A DNA stretch of 64,000 bases, from assembly GCA_030429565.1 (NCBI GenBank), contig JAUIFE010000033.1:1-64000 (forward strand), given 5' to 3'. The notes beneath the pieces are model-generated. The model was not told the DNA's origin and did no database searches. It worked only from the letters and a program-made list of their open reading frames with translations. The stretch is from Holophagae bacterium (GTDB taxonomy: Bacteria; Acidobacteriota; Holophagae; Acanthopleuribacterales; Acanthopleuribacteraceae). The translations under genes were made by a program, and so were the position numbers. Of the stretch, positions 20,113 to 29,887 are shown in pieces; within the stretch, counting starts at the first letter, position 1, and each line of letters starts with the position of its first letter.

Positions 20113-20892
20113 TTATTGGACCGTAATGTGAGTTACGTTGAAAGGAAAACCTTGATTGTGACTGAAATACTCAATGCCGATGGCGCCGTAACAGTTGCCG
20201 GTTTTCCCACAAGCTTCACTGGGCATTTCCCAACTAAGGCCAAAAGCATCGCCTTCGAAGTTGGGGCTATGGTTGATGGTCCAAATGATTTGCGGGGTTG
20301 ATTGGAGTTGGAATGCAGGGGCGGTTTCAAACTTGCAGCCACGTGAAAATGAAACCGTTTGTTGGTGTAAGTCAACCATGCCGGGACGACGACCTGACTG
20401 TTGGGTTTGATCAAAGTGGTCGATCGCGTCCACCAGCGCGGTGAGTACCGATTGCCAGTGAAGGGCGGTGGCATTGGTCGCATCTTGCAGGGAAACCGCG
20501 TGATCGAAGGTGTCCCGAAGGGCGTTGTAGCTGATGGTGTAAGAGCCTTTGGCGCCTGCCGCCGAAGCATTGGCACCAGCCCAACTCAAGGTCGCTTGGC
20601 CTGGTTTGGTTGCCAGTTCCCAGGTTGTTGGTGTTTCACCGCTTAACTCCAGCGTCAATGAGGGACCAAATGCACAGGACGAACCAATCAGAAAGCTGCC
20701 GTGTAGGAACATCTGATCGGCACCACCTTGGCGTAAAGCGTTCTTAAACAAAGAAGATGCATAAGCCAGACGGGGAATGATGAAGCTGTAGTTTTCCGTT
20801 TCGGGATTGCCCTGGGCCGGGGGGTAATCTTGGGCAAAAGAATAGGAAGCAGTGGTGAGGAGCGTAACGAGAATCATTAATAACTTTTTCAT
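20113..20892 (-). CDS. Secreted hypothetical protein
   Basis: A 259-residue protein with a clear signal peptide (MKKLLMILVTLLTTASYSFA) and GAGGTAG six bases before the ATG. The mature part is beta-rich and has at least four Cys residues (near 77, 187, 234 and 239) that could form disulfides. I do not recognise a family. It ends next to a strong terminator and appears monocistronic. It could be a cell-surface or extracellular factor. Confidence 0.85.
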   Translation of the reverse strand: MKKLLMILVTLLTTASYSFAQDYPPAQGNPETENYSFIIPRLAYASSLFKNALRQGGADQMFLHGSFLIGSSCAFGPSLTLELSGETPTTWELATKPGQATLSWAGANASAAGAKGSYTISYNALRDTFDHAVSLQDATNATALHWQSVLTALVDAIDHFDQTQQSGRRPGMVDLHQQTVSFSRGCKFETAPAFQLQSTPQIIWTINHSPNFEGDAFGLSWEMPSEACGKTGNCYGAIGIEYFSHNQGFPFNVTHITVQ

Positions 20893-21303
20893 GAATCTAC
20901 CTCATGGATGATTTTTTTAGGTGCAGGCGGCATATGGGCATAACGACCACCTATCCCGGCGGTAGGTAGGCGGCGGTTTCTGAGTAAATCCGCCGCGCTT
21001 AGGGTCATATGAATAGAAATCGATCGGTGATCAGGGGAGAAGCTATCACCGCGTAAAGGTGCCCAATATTCAAATGCACCTTGATCCGATGAGTAAGCAG
21101 GTTTTAGGCCAACTTTTGAAAGCACAGTTCGTTCAGATAATTCCGATAAACAAAGTTAAAGTTATAAAAGTTGGATATCGAAAAAAAAGCGTTTCTTGAA
21201 AACCATCGCATCGTGACTTGGTTCTGTTTCTGACCGAAACTGAGGGCGTCACTTAGATAGCCGTCATTCGTTTTGGTGTTTTAACCGCGCCGCATTCTCT
21301 ACC
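20893..21303. other. Divergent intergenic region
   Basis: About 410 bases between a secreted-protein gene (minus) and the helicase gene (plus). It should contain both promoters. A poly-A stretch at about 21180 and an AT-rich segment at 21130-21180 are the likeliest promoter regions. A short frame overlapping the secreted gene's start has no support. Confidence 0.4.
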
Positions 21304-23754
21304 TTGTGGTCACCGTTGGCGATGGAGACTTTCCGCTGGTTCGCGTCGGCCCAGCGTGCGATGATGCGCGCCATGGATCGTTTTACGCTCGTCCCCCCCG
21401 ATATTGATGTTCAAGGCCCGCTGCTTCGATTCGCCGTACGCGACATGGCCGCCTTTGCTTTGCGCAACGGTGATCTGTTCCAGCATTGGTTCCGAACGCC
21501 CTCCGGCCGCCAGGGCATTCAAGGCCACCAGCGCCTGCAACGCCGGCGCGGCAAAGGCTACCAAGCCGAGGTGCCGGTTCGCTGTCGGGTTCAGTGCGAA
21601 TCTTATGTTTGTGAGATTCGGGGTCGCATCGACGGGGTGCAGCGTGACGGTGACCAGGTGGTGATTGAAGAAATCAAAACCACGTTGTTGACCTTTGATC
21701 GCTTGCCGACCAATGCGATTGCCGTTCATCTCGGTCAAGCCAAGCTCTACGCGTGGATGTACGCGGAGGAACACGACCTCGCGCAAGTGACGGCTCGTTT
21801 GACCTACTTTCATATAGAGACGGAGAAAACACACGAAATCAGCGAAGTACTGGACCGCGCTGCGCTCAAATCCTTCTTTTTTGATGTATTGACGCGCTGC
21901 TACGCCTGGCAGGTTCGTTTGCTTGATTGGCGCGCCACACGCGATGCCTCGCTGCAGACCTTGGCCTTTCCCCACGCCTTTCGCGACGGGCAGCGTCGCC
22001 TTGCCGGCGAGGTTTTTCGGGCCGTGCGCGACGGCGCCGTGCTTTTGGCCGAGGCGCCCACCGGCATTGGCAAATCGCTCGGCGTGGTGTTTCCCGCGCT
22101 AAAAGCGATGGGCGCCCACGGGCTTGACTCTTTGTTTTTTCTCACCGCCAAGGGCACCGGCCAAGCTGCCGCACATCATGCCGTGCGGCAATTGTACGCG
22201 GTCGGTTTGCGACTCAAAAGCCTGGTGGTCAATGCGCGCGATAAAACTTGTTTCGAAACCGAAGGCTCTTGTGACCAATCGCGGTGTCCTTTTGCTTTGG
22301 GTTACTACGACCGCTTTCGTGCCGCGATGGAAGCCTTGTTCGAACGCGATTTGCTGGACCGCGAAACACTGGCCGAAGTGGCCCGCGACCATCAGGTTTG
22401 TCCCTTTGAGCTGTGTATGGATATGACCCCCTACGTTGATTTCATGATCGCCGACTACAATTACGCGTTTGATCCCGGCGCCCATTTACGCCGGTTTTTT
22501 GGTGAGGAAAAAGGTGAAACCGCACTGTTGATCGACGAGGCCCACAACCTTGTCGATCGCGCGCGTTCGATGTTTTCCGCTTCGTTTGAGAAACGCGATG
22601 TTCTGGCGGCACGACGGGACCTCAAACAAGCCGCGCCCAGCGTGGCGCGCGCACTGGCCGGTCTGAACCGGCGCTTGAAGGCGGTGCACGGCGAACTGGA
22701 GGCAGCGGGCGAATCGCAGCGCGTGGTGCAGGCCTGCGATGCCAAGCTCGTCAGTGGTTTAGAGCGGGTTGGCACGGCCTTGGCGGTTTGGAAAAGCGAG
22801 CCGGCGCAAACCCTGTTTGACGAGCCTTTGCCCGAGGTGTTGCGCGAGTTAGCGCGCTTCCGTCGCCTTTGCGACTTCTTTCAGGAAGAATTTGTGTGGG
22901 TGTGGCAGCGATTTGGGCGGAACTTGAAAGTTCAAATCCTGTGTCTCAATCCCGGCCCGATGCTGCGTCGTCGTTTGGAAATGGTGCGCGCGGCGACTTT
23001 CTTCAGTGCGACTTTGGCGCCGTTTGACTACCATCAACGGTTGTTTGGTTTGGATGAGACGGCTCGTCGATTGCGCCTGCCCAGCCCGTTTGCGGCGGCA
23101 CAACAGTACACGGTGATTGCCGATCACATTTCGACGCGTTACCGCGACCGTGCGCAAAGCTTGACGGCGCTGACGGCGTTGATCGCGGCGGTTGTCGGCG
23201 CCAAACGCGGTAATTACCTGGTGTTTTTTCCTTCGTACCAGTACTTGCAGCAGGTATTGACACCATTCCAAGCGCTGTGCCCCGAGGTCGATTGCGTGGT
23301 GCAGGAACGCGCCATGGATGAAGCCGCACGTTTACAGTTCCTCGAGACCTTTACCACCGACCGACCGCGATCCCTGGTGGGTTTTGCGGTGATGGGCGGT
23401 GTTTTTGGGGAAGGGGTTGATTTGGTCGGCGAGCGTTTGATCGGCGTGGTGGTGGTCGGCGTGGGTCTCCCCAAGATTTGTTTGGAACGGGACCTGATTC
23501 GCGACCACTTTGGTGCCGGTGACGGGTTCCATACGGCTTACCGGGTACCGGGATTTCACAAGGTGCTGCAAACGGCCGGTCGCGTGATTCGCGACGAAGG
23601 GGATCGCGGCGTGGTGTGTTTGGTGGATTCGCGCTTTACCTCGCCGGATTATCTTGCGATGGTACCGTCGTTTTGGTCGCTATATCGGGTCAACCACACG
23701 CGTGTTTTGGAAGAAGGGTTGCGCGAATTTTGGAATCGCGCGACACTCGACTAA
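21304..23754 (+). CDS. PD-(D/E)XK nuclease domain fused to XPD/DinG-like iron-sulfur helicase
   Basis: Up to 816 residues. The N-terminal 200 residues form a PD-(D/E)XK nuclease of Cas4/AddB type: Asp110 in GRIDGV, Glu123-x-Lys125 in VVIEEIKTT, then the helix GQAKLYAWMYA. Next comes a superfamily 2 XPD/DinG helicase: Walker A EAPTGIGKS (250-258), Cys316, Cys323, Cys328, Cys366 and Cys371 as candidate [4Fe-4S] ligands, DEAH at 411-414, and a C-terminal motif VI (HKVLQTAGRVIRDEGDRG). It is probably a DNA repair or recombination enzyme that unwinds and cuts branched or damaged DNA. No ribosome binding site precedes the TTG at 21304; the ATG codons at 21322 or 21373 are possible starts. It stands alone, not inside a defence cluster. 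Confidence 0.9.
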   Translation: MWSPLAMETFRWFASAQRAMMRAMDRFTLVPPDIDVQGPLLRFAVRDMAAFALRNGDLFQHWFRTPSGRQGIQGHQRLQRRRGKGYQAEVPVRCRVQCESYVCEIRGRIDGVQRDGDQVVIEEIKTTLLTFDRLPTNAIAVHLGQAKLYAWMYAEEHDLAQVTARLTYFHIETEKTHEISEVLDRAALKSFFFDVLTRCYAWQVRLLDWRATRDASLQTLAFPHAFRDGQRRLAGEVFRAVRDGAVLLAEAPTGIGKSLGVVFPALKAMGAHGLDSLFFLTAKGTGQAAAHHAVRQLYAVGLRLKSLVVNARDKTCFETEGSCDQSRCPFALGYYDRFRAAMEALFERDLLDRETLAEVARDHQVCPFELCMDMTPYVDFMIADYNYAFDPGAHLRRFFGEEKGETALLIDEAHNLVDRARSMFSASFEKRDVLAARRDLKQAAPSVARALAGLNRRLKAVHGELEAAGESQRVVQACDAKLVSGLERVGTALAVWKSEPAQTLFDEPLPEVLRELARFRRLCDFFQEEFVWVWQRFGRNLKVQILCLNPGPMLRRRLEMVRAATFFSATLAPFDYHQRLFGLDETARRLRLPSPFAAAQQYTVIADHISTRYRDRAQSLTALTALIAAVVGAKRGNYLVFFPSYQYLQQVLTPFQALCPEVDCVVQERAMDEAARLQFLETFTTDRPRSLVGFAVMGGVFGEGVDLVGERLIGVVVVGVGLPKICLERDLIRDHFGAGDGFHTAYRVPGFHKVLQTAGRVIRDEGDRGVVCLVDSRFTSPDYLAMVPSFWSLYRVNHTRVLEEGLREFWNRATLD

Positions 23755-23809
23755 AGCGTTGATCCATTTAGGCTGACGGTGATGTCAGTCGGCGTTACGA
23801 GGAGGCACC

Positions 23810-24439
23810 GTGCTCACGGTAGACTGGTACTTCGATTTCATTTCGCCCTTTGCGTACCTGCAGTGGGTGCGCCTGCAAAACGACTATGACGATATCGCGC
23901 TGCGACCCCAGCCCATTTTGTTCGCGGGTTTGCTGAAGCACTGGGGTCAGTTGGGCCCGGCCGAAATTGCGCCGAAACGCATTTTCACCTATCGCCACGT
24001 GGTATGGCGTGCGCGCCAAGCTGAGATTCCCTTTAGCATGCCCTCGGCGCATCCGTTTAACCCGCTTCGTTTTCTGCGTTTGGCGGTGGCCGCTGACTGT
24101 CGCGCGGACGCCGTCGACCGCATTTTTCGGTTTATTTGGGCTGAAGGTGGTGCGCTCGAAGACGACGCCGCCTTTGAAGCCTTGGGTCATGCGGTTGATG
24201 TGAAAAAGCCGCTGCAGGCGGTGGCGGGCACGGCGGTTAAAAACCGTTTGATCGCCAACACGGAACAAGCGGTGCGTGAAAATATTTTCGGTGTACCGAC
24301 ACTGTTGGTTCACGGCGAACCTTTTTGGGGCGAGGATGCCACCGATTTGGCGATGGCGGTGGCGCGCAACCCCGATTTGTTGCAGGAAGAAGCCTTCCAA
24401 AAAGCAAGCAACCTACCGGTTGGCATTCAACGGCGGTAG
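23810..24439 (+). CDS. 2-hydroxychromene-2-carboxylate isomerase / DsbA-like (GST kappa) family protein
   Basis: A 209-residue thioredoxin-fold protein starting at GTG with GAGGAGG four bases upstream. The N-terminal WYFDFISPFAYLQW carries Ser12 in place of the Cys of DsbA, as in HCCA isomerases, which use glutathione. The C-terminal IFGVPTLLVHGEPFWGEDA with cis-Pro is typical of the family. In naphthalene degraders the enzyme isomerises hydroxychromene carboxylate. Here, without a degradation cluster, a general glutathione-dependent role is more likely. A hairpin overlaps its stop codon. Confidence 0.88.
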   Translation: MLTVDWYFDFISPFAYLQWVRLQNDYDDIALRPQPILFAGLLKHWGQLGPAEIAPKRIFTYRHVVWRARQAEIPFSMPSAHPFNPLRFLRLAVAADCRADAVDRIFRFIWAEGGALEDDAAFEALGHAVDVKKPLQAVAGTAVKNRLIANTEQAVRENIFGVPTLLVHGEPFWGEDATDLAMAVARNPDLLQEEAFQKASNLPVGIQRR

Positions 24440-24444
24440 GTTGC
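24408..24444. terminator. Hairpin overlapping the isomerase stop codon
   Basis: GCAACCTACCG (24408-24418) pairs perfectly with CGGTAGGTTGC (24434-24444). The TAG stop lies in the right arm. There is no T-run on either side, so it may be a weak bidirectional terminator between convergent genes or an mRNA-stability element. Confidence 0.45.
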
Positions 24445-24489
24445 GTGGTGGCGCGGCGTGCTGCCGCCGCGTTTATATGGGCGATGCAA

Positions 24490-25386
24490 TTACTCGCGAG
24501 TGCGGGCCTCGACTTCTTCGGGGGAACCCAAGCGCTGGCGCACATAACCAATGATGATGTCGTAGATTTCGGGATGGCTGTTGGACAGCGTATCCAGTGC
24601 TTGCGAGTTGAGTTCGAGCACTTCGACGTTTTCGGTGCAGGTAATGGTGGCGGTGCGCGGCTTGCCGGTAATTAAACCGATTTCGCCGAAAAACGCACCT
24701 TCATTGAGGTGGCGCACTTGTTGGCTTTTGCCGGTGCGGGTGCGCACGTAAACGCGAGCGCTGCCGTGGACCAACACCAGCATGCCGGTGCTGGGTTCAC
24801 CCTCGGTAAAGATGATTTCTCCTGGCTGATAGGAGCGGTTTTCCAGACGTTCGAGGAGCGCGGTCAGTTCCTCTAACGAGAAGCGGCGGAACAGCGGCGA
24901 GAAGGTGAGCGCATCGGAGAGTTCCGGCTCGTCGACGTGCTCGAAGTTGATTTCCAACTCTTGTGACTGAATGATCAGGTCGTCGTCGGATGCTTGGGCA
25001 ATCGGAATCCCCGCGCTTAAATCCATGGGCGAGCTGGGTTGTGGTTGACTTTCTTTTTGCTCGTTGGCGATTTTGGAAACGATCAAACGTTCCTGCTGAA
25101 CGAGCTCGTCATTGCGCTCGGGCAGTAGGCGTTTCATGTGTTTCAAAGAAGCCAGGGCCTTGGTGAAGAAGCCCGCCTTCATGTAATCCTGCACAATCGC
25201 ACTGCAAACGGAATAACACTCGCGTTTCTTGCCGAGCCGATGCAAAATGTCGGCTTTTTGCTTGCGGAAAAAGTGGTTGCTGGGATCGGCTTTGAGCACG
25301 GTATCGAGCGCCTTGAGCGCGGCGTCGTACTTTTGTTTGGCGATCAACTGGTTAACTTTCATGATCTCGCGATTGGTTATCGGCAT
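24490..25386 (-). CDS. TPR and cyclic-nucleotide-binding domain protein
   Basis: A 298-residue protein. The ATG at 25386 has GGAGG eight bases upstream; a longer frame extends outward without support. Residues 5-75 form TPR-like helices (AALKALDTVLKADPSN). A low-complexity linker with acidic stretches follows. Residues about 170-290 are a Crp/PKA-type cNMP-binding beta-barrel: YQPGEIIFTEGEPSTGM, then GAFFGEIGLITGKPRTATI, keeping the phosphate-binding Glu and Arg. There is no helix-turn-helix, so it is not a transcription factor of the Crp type but probably a cytosolic cyclic-nucleotide sensor or adaptor. It lies downstream of phoD but behind a strong terminator. Confidence 0.88.
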   Translation of the reverse strand: MPITNREIMKVNQLIAKQKYDAALKALDTVLKADPSNHFFRKQKADILHRLGKKRECYSVCSAIVQDYMKAGFFTKALASLKHMKRLLPERNDELVQQERLIVSKIANEQKESQPQPSSPMDLSAGIPIAQASDDDLIIQSQELEINFEHVDEPELSDALTFSPLFRRFSLEELTALLERLENRSYQPGEIIFTEGEPSTGMLVLVHGSARVYVRTRTGKSQQVRHLNEGAFFGEIGLITGKPRTATITCTENVEVLELNSQALDTLSNSHPEIYDIIIGYVRQRLGSPEEVEARTRE

Positions 25387-25636
25387 CGGCGAGCCTCCAT
25401 ACATGGTAAAACCCGGCCGGCAGGCGACGGGTTGGGTTTGGCTATCACCCAAGGATAACCCACTTCGGTGCGGATCGCGACGCTCGAATGAAGGATCGGG
25501 TTGCCAAGCGCAGTGCTCGGTATGTCGCGGTGGCGTGGGTGGTGACTCGGGGTGTGCGTCTTGCGTCACTCTACCATTTCCGCGTCGGCCTGAAAGCGAA
25601 AATGAAGCAGATGTGCGCGGGCGAGCAAGCCGGCAT

Positions 25637-25661
25637 AAAAAAAGGGCCCCGTGTGGGGCCC
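25637..25661 (-). terminator. Rho-independent terminator of phoD
   Basis: GGGCCCC-GTGT-GGGGCCC at 25644-25661, read on the minus strand, is followed by seven T residues. It lies about 40 bases beyond the phoD stop codon. Confidence 0.9.
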
Positions 25662-25700
25662 ACAATGTCGTGATCGAATAATAGATCGATGAATGAAGAC

Positions 25701-27872
25701 TTAGCGCAGCACCAGCTTGCGCGTAACTTGATGGTCGCCGGCTTGGACTTCAATGTGCCAGTCACCTTGGCCGGCACCTTTGGGCAGGTCGAAGGTCAGG
25801 TTAAACAAACCACTGCCGACTTTGCCGCGGTAGACGGTTTGGCTGTCGTGATCGGCATGGGTCAGGCGCACGGTCACGTTTTCACCGGCGGGCAGGCCCA
25901 ACAGCAGGTGGGCTTCGCCGGCGCGTGGCAGGCCGTAAACGCCCAAAACCTCGACGTGTTGCAAGGCGTCGGTTCGCGGCGCGCCCCAAGCGAGGTCGCC
26001 CTTGGTTTGGGTTGGTGCCGCCGCCGGAATGACGGTTTTCGCGGCGGCCGGCGACGATGTTTTTTCAATACGCGAGCGACCGGCGTTGGCGTAGTAGGCC
26101 CAGGCAAACTGTTCGCCGTTATCGGGACGATCGATGCTGTTGACCCAGTACCAATCGGCTTGCACGCGGTTTTCCCGCACGTCCAGCACGTAGTAACCAT
26201 GGTGGCTCAGGTCGACACCTTTGACCTGTGGGTTAATCGTGTTGAGCAGACCTTCGACAATTGACGGCGGAATGCCGACGAACTCGTCCAAGTTGTCGCT
26301 GGTGACGGATGGGGTAACGAACTCAACCGCCGCCGAGGTGGTGCGGAAGAAGGAGTAGGCCCACATGTTCTCAGGAACATCGCCGGCGATGGCGCTGTGA
26401 ATGTCACCAGTCAAAACAACCACGTTGTCGATGTCGCGATCGCGAATGGTTTTAAGCAAACGGCCGCGTTCGTCTTTATAACCGTCCCAGGCGTCTTTGT
26501 TGGTGAAACCGACAACCGGCATCATCATGACTTGGTTGCCGAGGATTTTCCAACGCGCCGAAGAGTTGCGCAGGTTGTCGAGCAGCCAGGTCAATTGTTC
26601 GGCGCCGAGAATCGAGAGGTCGGCTTTGTTTTGGGTGCTTTCTGACTGGCTGAGTTGTTGTTGCAAGGCGGCCCAGTCGTCGGCGCTGAACGGCGCTTTT
26701 TTGGCGCTGTCGTCTTGTTGCAGGTCGGCCCACAAGGCGGCGGCCAAACGGTCCATCAAGCCGGCGAAGGTTTCGTTTTTGGCGACGATTCCGCCCTGGA
26801 GGGTGACCGATTGGGTCAAAAACTCTTCAACGAACAAACGAATATCGGCTTGGGTGATTTGGTCGGCCTTTTTGAGACTGAGGTTCTGCACCGAGGCCAA
26901 GCTGTTGAGGAAACCCATCTTTTCCATTTCGAGATCTTTTTCGCGACCCTCAATACGGGTGTCGAGCATGATCAAGTCGACCAAGTCGCCGTATTGCAGT
27001 TTGCGGTAAATGCGGTTGGCGACGGCGTTTTCACGAATCGGCATCCACTCGAAGTAGGCTTTAAAAGCGTTTTGTTTGCGGGTTTCCCAGTTGCCTTCGG
27101 TGGACGGGCTGTGGTTTTCGGCGCCGTCTTTAAATGCGTCGTTGGCGAACTCGTGATCGTCCCAAACGGCGATGAAGGGGTGTTGTTGGTGAACGCGTTG
27201 CAGGTCGTTGTCGAGGCGGTAAAAGGAGTAACGCACGCGGTAGTCCGACAGGCTGATGATTTCGTTGGCGGGTTCGTGGCCGCGATCCACTTCGGGATCG
27301 TAACCGTAGCCGCCGTCGGCGTATTCATAGATGTAGTCGCCGAGGTGAATGACGGCGTCCAGGTCGGCGCGTTCGGCCAAACGGGCGTAGGCGTTGAAAT
27401 AACCGCCCTGGTAGTTGGAGCAACTGACAATGGCGAAACGCAGGTGGTCAACGGGACCGCTGGGCGCGGTGCGGGTGCGGCCAACCGTGGATGTGCGGCC
27501 GAAGGATTCAAAGCTGTAGTAATAGGTGCGGCCGGCGTCGAGGCCGGTCACATCCACTTTAACGGTGTAGTCGCGGCCGGCGTCAGTAGCGAAGCTGCCG
27601 TTTTGAACGACGTTGGTCATGGCGGCGTCGGTGGCGACACGCCAGGTGCCGTTGACGGTACCGTCTTGTTGGGGCGTGACACGGGTCCAAATGATGACGC
27701 GGTCGGCAAGGGGATCACCCGAAGCCACACCGTGGTAGAAGGGCCACAGGTTGGGGTCGTAACGCACGGCAAGGTTGTCGTTGTGTTGGATAGGAACCAG
27801 GACGGCATTGGTAGAAGCCGGTTGTTGGGGCGTGCCCAACAGAAACATTAGGGCACAAGCTAGATGAAACAT
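25701..27872 (-). CDS. phoD: PhoD-like alkaline phosphatase / phosphodiesterase
   Basis: A 723-residue secreted enzyme. The start is the ATG at 27872, with GAGGAG four bases upstream and a signal peptide (MFHLACALMFLLG) after it. The N-terminal Ig-like domain has FYHGVASGDPLADRVIIWTR. The PhoD metallophosphatase core shows SCSNYQGGYFNAY, AVIHLGDYIYEY, AVWDDHEFANDAF and VVLTGDIHSAIAG, the metal-binding motifs of Fe3+/Ca2+ PhoD enzymes. They release phosphate from mono- and diesters outside the cytoplasm. An extra C-terminal beta domain of about 100 residues (after an Ala-Pro-rich linker near 605) is unusual and may anchor it to the surface. The signal peptide lacks the twin-Arg motif common in this family. 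Confidence 0.9.
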   Translation of the reverse strand: MFHLACALMFLLGTPQQPASTNAVLVPIQHNDNLAVRYDPNLWPFYHGVASGDPLADRVIIWTRVTPQQDGTVNGTWRVATDAAMTNVVQNGSFATDAGRDYTVKVDVTGLDAGRTYYYSFESFGRTSTVGRTRTAPSGPVDHLRFAIVSCSNYQGGYFNAYARLAERADLDAVIHLGDYIYEYADGGYGYDPEVDRGHEPANEIISLSDYRVRYSFYRLDNDLQRVHQQHPFIAVWDDHEFANDAFKDGAENHSPSTEGNWETRKQNAFKAYFEWMPIRENAVANRIYRKLQYGDLVDLIMLDTRIEGREKDLEMEKMGFLNSLASVQNLSLKKADQITQADIRLFVEEFLTQSVTLQGGIVAKNETFAGLMDRLAAALWADLQQDDSAKKAPFSADDWAALQQQLSQSESTQNKADLSILGAEQLTWLLDNLRNSSARWKILGNQVMMMPVVGFTNKDAWDGYKDERGRLLKTIRDRDIDNVVVLTGDIHSAIAGDVPENMWAYSFFRTTSAAVEFVTPSVTSDNLDEFVGIPPSIVEGLLNTINPQVKGVDLSHHGYYVLDVRENRVQADWYWVNSIDRPDNGEQFAWAYYANAGRSRIEKTSSPAAAKTVIPAAAPTQTKGDLAWGAPRTDALQHVEVLGVYGLPRAGEAHLLLGLPAGENVTVRLTHADHDSQTVYRGKVGSGLFNLTFDLPKGAGQGDWHIEVQAGDHQVTRKLVLR

Positions 27873-28507
27873 AAATCTCCTCGTGATGAAAACCCGTCCG
27901 GGACGGCCCGACCCGACCACAAACGCCGGTGAATTTGCGACAAGAACGACAACAACGGCGAGATGTAAAAAAGAACGAAAACGAAAAAGCAGCGGTGCGG
28001 CGGCCTTGAGACGGCGCGGGTTGATGAAAAAATGCGTATTGCAGGTTGTGCTTTGCAAACCGGACAAAGCTATCAAGCCTTTGTTTTAAAGCGGTTAAAA
28101 ATCGAAGAAGGTTCTATTGGGCTTGTGTGAGGCACGTGTGCGGTTAGAAAAATCGGCGCCTCGTTTTTTTAGGCGGACTCGATGCGAAAATACGGCGGCG
28201 GCCGCCCCCACCTATACCGTGGGAATGCGCTTATGTTTGGCGGCGCGACAAGCTACAATGGACGACGATCTCGGACGCGAAGAACAATTCCCCGTGCGCT
28301 TGGTTCGCGCGAATGGTCCGGACGGCGTTTTCGAAACGTCGCGTTTGCGGCTTCGGCCTGTCGTGGTGGGGAAAGGTTCGGTTGTGTTGGTGCCCGCTTC
28401 GCGCGGCGGTTTTCCCGTTCTGTTTCTGGGGAGCATCGGTCCGGTTTATGCCGTCGGTGCGGGTTCGGCCAACAGCCTCGTTCGTCATTTAATTGGAGTT
28501 GAACGAC
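27873..28507. other. Divergent intergenic region between phoD and cystathionine beta-synthase
   Basis: About 635 bases. Several open frames exist, but they overlap the next gene or lack ribosome binding sites, so none is called. It should contain the divergent promoters. No Pho-box repeat was recognised by eye. Confidence 0.4.
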
Positions 28508-29881
28508 ATGATTCACGACAACATTTTATCCCTGATTGGCAATACCCCGGCGGTGCGCATCAATCACATCGATACGGGTCCCTGCGAGCTCTACGTCAAA
28601 TTGGAAAGTCAAAATCCCGGCGGTTCGATTAAGGACCGCATCGCCATGGTCATGATTGAAGCGGCCGAGCGCGAGGGCAAAATTAAACCTGGCGGGACCA
28701 TTATCGAAGCCACCGCGGGGAACACCGGCCTTGGGCTGGCGTTGGTGGCGGCGCAGAAGGGTTACCACATGATCGTGGTGGTGCCGGATAAGATGAGTAA
28801 GGAAAAAATTGGGCACTTGCGCGCGATGGGGGCCGAAGTCATCCTGACCCGCTCCGACGTCCAAAAAGGCCACCCGGAATACTACCAAGACCTGGCCGAA
28901 AAGATTTTGGCCGAAACGGATAACGCCTATTACATCAACCAGTTCAGCAACCCCAATAACCCGATTGCCCACGAAACCTGGACGGCCAAAGAGGTTTGGG
29001 AACAATTCGACGGCCAATTGGATGCCGTTGTGGTCGGCGTCGGCACCAGCGGTACCTTAACCGGTTTTAGCCGCTACCTCGCCGAAAACGGCCCCGACGT
29101 GGAACTGGTCATTGCCGACCCGGTCGGCTCGATCCTGACCGAATACGTCAACACCGGCCAAATCAAAAAAGCGGGCAGTTGGTTAATCGAAGGCATCGGT
29201 GAAGACTTTATTCCCGGCATCGCCGATCTTAGCCGCGTCAAAACCGCCATTTCTGTTTCCGACCGCGAAGCCTTTTTGGCGGCCCGTGAATTGCTGCAGA
29301 AGGAAGGCATCTTCGGCGGCTCGTCGACGGGTGCGCTGTTCCACGCGGCCGTGACCTGGTGTCGCCGTCAAACCGAACCCAAGAAGGTGATGACCTTCTG
29401 CTGCGACAACGGCAACAAATACCTGTCCAAGGTTTACAACGACTACTGGATGGTCGATCACGGCTTGATGGATCGCAAACAAACCTTCGGCGACGTGCGC
29501 GACGTCATCGGTCGCTTGATGAGCGAACGGGCGACGGTTACGATCAGTCCGGCGGAGCCGCTGATTTCGGCGCATAAACGCATGATCCTGCACGAGATCT
29601 CGCAGTTGCCGGTTATGGAAGAAGGCAAGTTGGTCGGTATTTTGGACGAATCCGACCTCTTGCTCGCGGTTCATAATGATCCCGGCGCCTTCGGCAAATC
29701 GGTTCAGGATTTTATGGTGACGGACTTGAAATGGGTGCCGACGACGGCGTCATTGGAAGACTTAATGTCGATGTTCGCCAAGGGCCATGTTGCCCTGGTG
29801 CGCGACGATGACGGCCACTTCTGGGGCATTATCACCAAAATTGACGTGATTAACTACGTGCGTCGCAAGTACAGCACCTAA
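28508..29881 (+). CDS. Cystathionine beta-synthase with C-terminal CBS-domain pair
   Basis: A 457-residue PLP enzyme. GGAG lies nine bases before the ATG at 28508. Lys42 in GGSIKDR is the PLP Schiff-base lysine; EATAGNTGLGLA is the asparagine loop and GVGTSGTLTG the phosphate-binding loop. Residues 1-320 form the fold-type II core. Residues about 330-455 hold two CBS motifs (ISAHKRMILHEISQLPVMEE; ASLEDLMSMFAKGHVALVRDD) that bind adenosyl ligands such as SAM. There is no heme domain. It condenses serine with homocysteine to cystathionine, and can release H2S. A terminator follows directly, so it is monocistronic. Confidence 0.93.
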   Translation: MIHDNILSLIGNTPAVRINHIDTGPCELYVKLESQNPGGSIKDRIAMVMIEAAEREGKIKPGGTIIEATAGNTGLGLALVAAQKGYHMIVVVPDKMSKEKIGHLRAMGAEVILTRSDVQKGHPEYYQDLAEKILAETDNAYYINQFSNPNNPIAHETWTAKEVWEQFDGQLDAVVVGVGTSGTLTGFSRYLAENGPDVELVIADPVGSILTEYVNTGQIKKAGSWLIEGIGEDFIPGIADLSRVKTAISVSDREAFLAARELLQKEGIFGGSSTGALFHAAVTWCRRQTEPKKVMTFCCDNGNKYLSKVYNDYWMVDHGLMDRKQTFGDVRDVIGRLMSERATVTISPAEPLISAHKRMILHEISQLPVMEEGKLVGILDESDLLLAVHNDPGAFGKSVQDFMVTDLKWVPTTASLEDLMSMFAKGHVALVRDDDGHFWGIITKIDVINYVRRKYST

Positions 29882-29887
29882 TGGGTA

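Noticed and set aside
20889..21125. 78-codon frame overlapping the start of the secreted-protein gene
   Set aside because: No ribosome binding site, no recognisable product, and AT-rich promoter-like sequence.
28117..28632. 171-codon frame before and into the cystathionine beta-synthase gene
   Set aside because: It overlaps a certain gene by about 125 bases in another frame and has no ribosome binding site.
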